NCBI GenBank assembly: GCA_023101885.1
Contig: JALPQD010000089.1
Location: 2,837,087-2,901,086, forward strand
DNA length: 64,000 nucleotides
Source of the DNA: Typhlomys cinereus
Taxonomy: Eukaryota; Chordata; Mammalia; Rodentia; Platacanthomyidae
Reading direction: 5' to 3'
Shown here one piece after another: positions 57,548 through 64,000 of this stretch. How positions within the stretch are numbered: the stretch's first letter is position 1; every line of letters starts with the position of its first letter. Under the pieces are notes generated by a model. It was given only the letters and a program-made list of their open reading frames with translations, was not told the origin of the DNA and ran no database searches. Made by a program: the position numbers and the translations under genes.

Positions 57548-57645
57548 CAACTGCAGTTATGTTCCAGTTCTTGGGCCTCGGATTTCTCAGCTATAAAACT
57601 GGGATGCTGCCATCTCATCTACTGCAGGTTGTCATGGAAGCAAGT
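57548..57645 (+). mobile_element. MIR-like fragment
   Basis: 'ttgggcctcggatttctcag' and 'ctataaaactgggatgctgc' match the MIR core (cctcagtttcctcatctgtaaaatggg). Confidence 0.45.
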
Positions 57646-58087
57646 GCACAAGACCCACCAGCACAGGCAACATCTTTGTGCATGCAACTCCTCGAGTCCA
57701 GACAGTGCTTGACATCCCAGCCTTCACTCCTATCCCAGCACACCCTCCCGGGATGATGATCAGGGCATCCTTAAGAGTCATTATTTGTTCCTGCACAAAC
57801 ATTCCACTCACTACTCACTGTGCTGTGTGTGCCTTCTTGGATATATTTATGTAGGCATTGTACAAATGTCAGTGCCAACTTACCTTTGTCTGGGTCTGTC
57901 TTCCTTCATAGCATCAGGATGACTGAGGCCAAATGATTTATTCTCCAGCAAACTATGAACATATCTGAGCAAAGGCAAAAGCTTGCCCCTCTCTCTTCTG
58001 AGCAATAGAATCCAGGGAAGGGATACATTAGGAGACCCTCACGTCATTGCTAATTACCTGAAAATTAATAAGCTGAAGGTTAAGGAA

Positions 58088-58200
58088 ATCCTGATTGAGT
58101 TGGCACAAGACTGTAACACGTAACTTAGGAGACTGAGGCAGGATGATCAAGAGTTTGGGTCTAGCCTGGGCTACGTAAAAGACTCTGTCTTAAATCAAGA
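58088..58200 (+). mobile_element. B1-like SINE, sense
   Basis: 'acttaggagactgaggcagg', 'atgatcaagagtttgggtct', 'agcctgggctacgtaaaaga' and 'ctctgtcttaaatcaa' follow the sense B1 order. Confidence 0.75.
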
Positions 58201-58239
58201 ACTGAGAATGTAGTGCACTGCCCTGGAGTGTTCTGAGCT

Positions 58240-58297
58240 CACAACAACAACAACAACAACAACAACACACACACACACACACACACACACCACACAC
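58240..58297. repeat. (CAA)n(CA)n microsatellite
   Basis: A run of CAA units passes directly into a CA run at about 58265-58291. Confidence 0.95.
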
Positions 58298-58432
58298 GAG
58301 GAAAATAAGATACTCCTCCTAAAGGTCATCTGATAGACAAGAAGACCATCTGCTTCTTCCTTCCTCCTTCTCTGCTCCTCTCAGTGCTTCTCATTGATTA
58401 AATTTACCTGGAAGGCATCTCCCCCTCCCCCT

Positions 58433-58453
58433 GGGGTGGGGTGGGGTGGGGGG
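58433..58453 (+). other. Potential G-quadruplex motif
   Basis: Four runs of at least four G separated by single T (58433-58436, 58438-58441, 58443-58446, 58448-58453). A C-rich stretch just upstream (58421-58431) could alternatively pair with it as a hairpin. The sequence pattern is clear. Function is unknown. Confidence 0.75.
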
Positions 58454-58459
58454 AGGCAG

Positions 58460-59860
58460 CCAAGAATGTGACCAGCATGAAGTGAAAGAAGGTCTTCTTG
58501 TCTAAAAACAGATAGTTTGGGAACTGACTGTGAAAGAAAGCACTCAGTACCCAACATATACCAAATTTGAAAAGAGAAGCCAGGGCCAAAGTCTTCTCTA
58601 AGTAGGTTTGTTATTCTTACCTCGCTCTTTAGTAGTGATGAACTATGTAGCAATTCTTGACATGAAAACTCTTTCTTCTCTCCACATATTCCCCGATTCT
58701 GAGTTGTGAATGATGGGGTTATCCATCCTGTATGCATGCAAGATTGTTTTCCAAGCCATGCCTTGGAATGCCTTTGCTATTTCCATTCCATTTGCAGCAC
58801 CAGGAGCAATGAGGATCTAGGAGGAGCTAGAAACTGTTGGGAAATATTATGCTTGGACCAGAGAGCAGAACTACAAAACAGATCGCCCAGTGAGAAAAAT
58901 GACTGGCTTCTTGATGAATGCTAACCCTATTCCAGTTGTCCAGGGTACATGCTAAACTTCGACATGGTTCCAGGGATGCTGGCTAGAGATTCAAATACCC
59001 GACTCAACCCTACTTCCATCCAGCCAATGCTGTGCCTGGCTTCTCATCCAACCGATTGCCAGACCTATGAGACCATCCAAACTGGATTTTAATTTCATAT
59101 GATCTTCAGCAGCACATTGATTTCAATTCACTATAGTCCCAAGGAGAGATGCCAAAGAAGCCACTTCTTTTCAATGGCTCCTCCACTCATCTTGCTCTCC
59201 CCCCTCCCCCAATCTTTACTCAGCTTTTAAAAACTTACAGGAAGTTTCAGAGGGATGCTCATATCACTGCCGTGTTGTCCCACTCTGTCTCGCTCAGTGT
59301 TGAGAGTACGATATCAGAGCTAGGGAGTCGCCATGGTCTACCAGAGCAAAGCTTCAGCTCATAAACCTAAGAGCACTCAGTGCGACGGGGCCTGGTGCTA
59401 GCTGATATAAAGTAGAGAGGAGAATCATCCCTTGTACTTGCACGGGATTTTTGCACTTGTTTGCGCTCTTCTATCCCTTCCTGCTAAGGCAAGAATTCTA
59501 TTAACAAACTTCCAATTTAGCATAGAATTTCTGTTACCTCAGTTTCATCTCGCAATGTGGAAGCTCTAGACCTCATTTAGAAGGCTGGTTTCCGTTTTCT
59601 CATGGATAGGTACTGACATCAAATTGTACTGTCATGAAGTGACTCAGTCCACTGCGCTGGGCACTCTTACTGATGGGAAGACATTTCTTCTGCTCAGAGG
59701 CAGAAGAGCCATCACCTTTGTGCTCTGCAGATGTTCCCCTTGCCTGATGTGCTTCCTCTCACCCCATGCTTAGTCCTCTTTGTCTATCCAATGCATCGTC
59801 CATCTTCTGCGACCAAAACCAGGTGTCACCTCCTCTTTATTATCTCCTTCTCTTAAGTGT
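58460..59860. other. Unassigned non-coding DNA
   Basis: A possible L2 remnant lies near 59720-59845 ('cttgcctgatgtgcttcctc', 'caggtgtcacctcctctt'). Otherwise nothing is recognised. The frame at 58381-58737 (118 codons, minus) crosses the G-rich tract and is unlikely to be coding. Confidence 0.4.
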
Positions 59861-59864
59861 TTTT

Positions 59865-60058
59865 CTGTATTTATGTGAGAGGGGGAATGGGAGAAGAAGA
59901 AGAGAGAGAAAAGATAGAAAGAGAGAAGGAGATCATGTATGACACAAGGGTAGAACTCAGAGGACACCTTTGGAAGTCATTTCTGTTTCTACCATGTGAG
60001 CCTCCAAGAATTGAACTCAGGTCACCAGGTTTGCAAACAGATACTTTACCCACTATCA
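59865..60058 (-). mobile_element. B3/B2-like SINE with (GA)n-rich segment, antisense
   Basis: A GA-rich block (59878-59930) is followed by 'agaactcagaggacaccttt', 'attgaactcaggtcaccagg' and 'gatactttacccactatcat', the antisense order ending at the SINE head. Confidence 0.6.
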
Positions 60059-60084
60059 TCTTCTTTTTTAAAAATGTTTTCAAT

Positions 60085-60346
60085 TTTTTAACTTTTATTT
60101 TGATCATCATGTGTATGAGTGCAGACGTGTGTATGTGTACATGTATGCATTTGTGTGTGTGTGTGTGTGTGTGTGCATTGTGTGTTTATGCATGTGCATG
60201 CCCAGATGTACCACAGCATGCTTGTGGAAGTCAGAGAACAACTGAAAGTCAGTTCTGTCCTTCTACCATGTAGGTTCCAGGAGTCAAACTTAAGTCATCG
60301 GTCTTGGCAGCAATTACCCTTACCTGATGAACCACCTCGCTGGCCC
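60085..60346 (-). mobile_element. B3 SINE with (GT)n, antisense
   Basis: 'gtgtatgagtgcagacgtgt', a GT tract near 60153-60174, 'tgtggaagtcagagaacaac', 'taggttccaggagtcaaact' and 'acctgatgaaccacctcgct' plus 'ggccc' form a full antisense B3. Confidence 0.75.
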
Positions 60347-62005
60347 TTCTTCATACATTTAAGCTCCCTAGGTTATCGCTCCTGTGTATTGTCTGTATTG
60401 ACAGTGCCTTGTTTATAGCAATTAAAACTTTTTTTTTTCTTGGCCTATCTTCCCTACCAAAAAAAAAAAAAAATGAGTTCTCTGAAGTTAGGGAGTAGAT
60501 AATTCAAGCCTTCACTTCTATTTCCAGCATATTTCTGTGGAGATGAAGAGCTGAATTCATGAACTATCTTTTCATTGATCTGGAAAAGAAGAACAGGTCT
60601 AGTGGAAGCAGAGTGAAGTTTATGAAAGTACACGAGTCCTAGCCTGTATTCTCTGGGGTCACCAGCAGTGTTTAAGGAGGTAGCACTCTCAAAGACGGAG
60701 GCAGCTAAGGATCCTATGATCCTGGCACCCTACACTGATGGTAAGATAGCACCAAGGTTAAAGGCTCTAAAAGTTAAATAGAAATCTTGAGCCGACTCTT
60801 CAATGTGGCAGTTTAAGTACCTGCCTTTATTTCTGTTTCCTTCCAAGATTCCATCAATGTTAATGAGTAAAGGATTTAAATCGGTCAAAATGTGAGGTCC
60901 AGAAAAAAGTGTTGGTCAGCATAACACATGTAAGAGACACAAGCAAGACTTGGAGGGCACACGGGCTGAGTGGGAAATGATGTAGCAGTCCATTGTGAGA
61001 AAGCAGAAACCAAGTACCCATAGGGATGAGGCTAATAAATGAGAAGTAGAGAATCCCGGCATTCAAAGGTCTCATCTACCTAAAGATTAAAAAACAAACA
61101 AGTGTTAGATTCCAGATCCCCCAGTTACCCCTATTCTCTCTCTCTCTCTTTCTCAAATCAAATCACATTCCTTCAAACTCCGTCTCTCTGACAAGATGTA
61201 CCATATAGTTCTTCCTTTGTGCCATATAGTTCCTTCTTTCCCATGTGGAGCTACAGGCAAATGCAGAACCCCTGATTTGTTAAGTTAGAACTAATCTTTG
61301 TCTGTATGCAGGCCAGGTCGGGCTAGATCATGTGCTATGAGGCTACCCCTCCAAATTCGTAAGAATCAGAGACCCCATTTATTCTCCACCATCAAAGGGT
61401 CTATCTTTCCCTTCAGGACCCTCATCATCCTGTACATGGTAACTACCCTTCCTAGCACTGTCTCGTGTCAAGACCCAATCATGCTTCCCCCTCAGGCATG
61501 AGATTTTCTTTCCCAATGAAGCTCATCTGAAGGGTCATTTCAAGTCAGTTTCTTTAAATGGAACATCAGTGAGTTATAAGAGCAAGGAAGGACTGAAAAC
61601 ACAAAGATTGGTTGGAAGACTTGGAAGGAGCAACTGGAGCTCAATATTCCCTTTTGGCCCATGTGTCGCACCTCTGCCAAGGGATGTTTCTTCTTTGAGG
61701 AGATTAAACAGGTAGGGCATGGGGGCCTCAGACATGGATCACAATGGGTGACGCCCATGCACAGACCACAGAGGTGTTGCGGAAAACCCCACCCCATGTG
61801 CCTGCCTGGCTTCATTTGAAAACTCAACACTCACGCTATTAATCCAACGGAAATGATATTAAGAGATCCTGGAGAAACCGAACAGGCCTAAGTTTAGCAA
61901 TCTTATTAGGATATTTCCAAAATGTGCCTGTCCCCAGCTTCTGACTAGGTAGGGACAATCATTAGCCACGACCTTGCAAGGCACATAAAGCTGCCAGTCC
62001 ATAGT
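60347..62005. other. Unassigned non-coding DNA
   Basis: No exon or named repeat. A run of A lies at 60460-60473, and a (CT)n run at about 61134-61154. Confidence 0.5.
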
Positions 62006-62009
62006 TTAC

Positions 62010-62241
62010 TCTTCCTTCCTTCCCTCCCTCCTTCCTTCCCTCCCTCCTTCTCTCCTTCCTTCCTTCCTTCCTCCTTTCCTTCCTTCTTTTCTTCCTTCCC
62101 TCTCTTCCTCCTTCCTTTCTTCCTTCTTTCCTTCCCTTCTTCCCTCCCTCCCTCCTTGCTTCCTTCCTTCCTTCCTTCCTTTCTTCTTCTCTCTCTCTCT
62201 CATTCTCTCTTTCTCTCTCTCTTTCTATCACTCTTTCTCTC
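62010..62241. repeat. (CCTT/TTCC)n polypyrimidine tract grading into (CT)n
   Basis: 230 bp of nearly pure pyrimidine with imperfect TTCC units followed by CT repeats. Its minus-strand frames (Arg/Glu/Lys/Gly only) are low-complexity artefacts. Pure purine-pyrimidine strands like this can form triplex DNA. Confidence 0.96.
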
Positions 62242-62784
62242 ACATTTGTACTCGGGGTTAAATTTACCTACCAGGAAAGCACTATACCACTAAGCGATAT
62301 TCCCAACATAGGGACCTTATTCTTAATTTGGGTATATAAAACAGGATCCCCAGATATCTGAAGACAGACATCCTTGCAACAAAAGAGAATGATAGAAAAT
62401 TTCAAGAATCCAAAGCTAACACGGGGAACTAAGAGTAACTTCATCATCCCTGTAACTAACATACTTAAGATGATTCATGAAATAAGAATAAGAAACTATG
62501 AAATAGAAACTGTCCAGAAAGAGCTTCAGGTCATTTAAATGTAACAGATCATACTTAAAGTATCCTGTTCACTTCTAAGGAGAACTCCAGTCTTAGCAAA
62601 ATAATGAGAAAGCAGATATTTGGATTCATTCAGCATGTTCATTTGTGCCTTCAAACTAGCCAGATAATTTGAGGAATAAAGGAAATGAGAAATAAGAAAA
62701 ATGAGATTGGACCATCATGATTTGTGGTAGGACAGAAATAATTGATAATAAAAAATAAGCAATAGTGAATGACGTAAGAAGAGA

Positions 62785-63103
62785 TATTGTGGACTGGGGC
62801 AGTGACTCAGTGATTAAAGTCCTTGCCATGAAAGCAGAAGGACATGATTTCAGATTCCCAGATCCCATGTAAAAATGTCACTGGGTGTGGCAACCCACCT
62901 GTTATTCTGGCCCTATAAGTCAGAACTTGGGGATCCCCAGAGCATGATGGAAGTTTAGACAAGCCCAGACAGCATGCTTTGTGGTTAGAGACCCATAAGA
63001 CAATAAGATGAAAGAACAATGACAAATGATTCCTTGATATCATTCTTGGACTTCCACAGGCATACACACTTAACTGCATTTGTGTACCTACACCCACCTA
63101 TGT
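62785..63103 (+). mobile_element. B3-like SINE, 5' and middle part
   Basis: Head 'ggactggggcagtgactcag', 'ttcagattcccagatcccat', 'gtcactgggtgtggcaaccc', 'aacttggggatccccagagc' and 'attcttggacttccacaggc'. Its AC-rich 3' tail continues into the tandem duplication that follows. Confidence 0.7.
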
Positions 63104-63118
63104 TTCCAGCACCCACAT

Positions 63119-63167
<49 letters not shown>

Positions 63168-63253
63168 AAGGGCATAAAACAAGAGAGGAGTTTTTTACTT
63201 GAAGACACGAACTAAGAGAAATGGGATGCTTCCTCATCTCCCTCCCTCCTTTA
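63104..63253 (+). repeat. Tandem duplication, unit 1 (150 bp, includes (CA)n)
   Basis: The unit starts 'ttccagcacccacatgcaaa', includes a CA tract (63123-63165) and 'acataaagggcataaaacaa', and ends 'cctccctcctttatt'-like. The next unit repeats it head to tail with about two substitutions outside the CA tract. Unit 1 carries the end of the B3 tail plus about 85 bp of flank. Confidence 0.95.
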
Positions 63254-63287
63254 TTCCAGCACCCACATGCAAACACACACACACACA

Positions 63288-63326
<39 letters not shown>

Positions 63327-63414
63327 AAGGGCATAAAACAAGAGAGGAGTTTTTCACTTGAAGACACGAACCAAGAGAAATGGGATGCTTCCTCATCTCC
63401 CTCCCTCCTTTATT
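63254..63414 (+). repeat. Tandem duplication, unit 2 (161 bp)
   Basis: Second unit. The CA tract is longer and interrupted by a single CC step near 63293. The rest is almost identical to unit 1, so the duplication is recent. Confidence 0.95.
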
Positions 63415-63507
63415 TCTTTATTTCCGTTTTTAAGATACCCATTAAATAAGGAAGAATCATTTATTCTAGGTAGACAACAGAAGATTCAAATGAAAACTCA
63501 AAGCAAT

Positions 63508-63660
63508 AAGGGTCAGCAAGATGGTTCAGCCAGTGAATGCACTTGTGTGCGTGCAATCTAGCGACATGTCCTCCATCCCCAGAGCCCACATTATCGGAGG
63601 AGAAAACCTATTTCTAAAAGTTGCCCTCCGATCTCCACATGTGTGCCTGCATTTTCTTCT
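63508..63660 (+). mobile_element. B3-like SINE, shortened
   Basis: Head 'gggtcagcaagatggttcag', 'ccatccccagagcccacatt' and 'tgccctccgatctccacatg' fit the B3 order with the central part missing. Confidence 0.65.
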
Positions 63661-64000
63661 GCCCTGCCTTCTCATAAATAGTTTTAATAGGAAATTAATC
63701 AGCTTGGGAAAAGGACACTAGATATTTACTTTGTTGGAATGTATTCTCTATACACCATTTTTTTAATCCCACTTAATTTTAAAAATGGGTCAGTTAAAAA
63801 ATGTGTTTCACTATTATTTTGGATTGAGCAGAACAATTTTTGTAGACCCCTTAATATCTTCTAAAACAGGGCAAACCAGTAGACTCTATTAAAATGATAG
63901 TTTCCTGAGTTAATCTAGAGAACTGGTGGTTTAAATAAATAGGGAATTGTTGGAGTGCATTGACTCCTGGTTATCAGAGTGGATGCACACACACCATGCT

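Noticed and set aside
61962..62243. Arg/Glu/Lys/Gly-rich frames on the minus strand
   Set aside because: Pure low-complexity translation of the TTCC/CT tract.
63104..63414. CRISPR-like repeat array
   Set aside because: Only two long tandem units with a microsatellite, in a eukaryotic setting; no short regularly spaced repeats.

Overview
This window is almost certainly nuclear DNA from a rodent, specifically a myomorph (mouse-like) rodent. The sequence shows B1, B2-like, B3, B4 and ID-type SINEs together, plus MT/ORR1-like MaLR LTRs, the 3' ends of rodent-type L1 elements, old MIR and L2 copies, and many CA/TG microsatellites. No long open reading frame looks like an intact gene. Most apparent ORFs are chance frames, microsatellite translations (Cys-Val or Thr-His repeats) or SINE/L2 sequence. 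The younger B2-like SINEs have a 3' body that does not match the mouse, rat or hamster B2 consensus as I remember it. That hints at a lineage outside Muridae/Cricetidae (a dipodoid or spalacid would fit), but I cannot fix the species.

Layout. Positions 1-13,000 hold mostly unassigned intergenic or intronic DNA, an antisense MaLR LTR near 5.7-6.0 kb, an L2 fragment at 6.6-6.9 kb, a CT microsatellite, a 162-bp near-identical direct duplication (7.6 and 8.6 kb) and an older 106-bp direct duplication (4.3 and 4.9 kb). Positions 13,000-19,200 are SINE-dense and contain a perfect 79-bp inverted repeat (14.9 and 15.7 kb), one arm of which abuts the 5' end of a SINE. Around 21.1 kb there is a TATA box followed about 100 bp later by a strong splice donor on the + strand, a possible first exon. 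Positions 23,000-31,000 hold further SINEs, one with a perfect 16-bp target-site duplication, and a MaLR LTR. Positions 32,700-33,430 hold two copies of a ~225-bp LTR-like unit.

From 36 to 48 kb there are B1/B2/B3 copies, an L1 3' end split by a young SINE, a 151-bp exon-like block at 43.8 kb with splice-like borders on both strands, and a minus-strand segment at 46.9-48.0 kb ending in a poly(A) signal (a gene 3' end or a retrocopy). At 51.3-53.4 kb a poly(T)-flanked minus-strand segment looks like a processed retrocopy of a long 3' UTR with a short C-terminal coding tail. The remaining sequence to 64 kb is SINEs, simple repeats, a G-quadruplex motif and a recent tandem duplication at 63.1-63.4 kb.

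Nothing here forms an operon or a set of cooperating genes. The only candidates for host coding or transcribed sequence are the blocks at 21.1, 43.8, 46.9-48.0 and 51.3-53.4 kb, and none could be named from sequence alone. Repeat family names are from memory of consensus sequences, so boundaries are approximate to about 10-30 bp unless a target-site duplication or perfect match fixes them.
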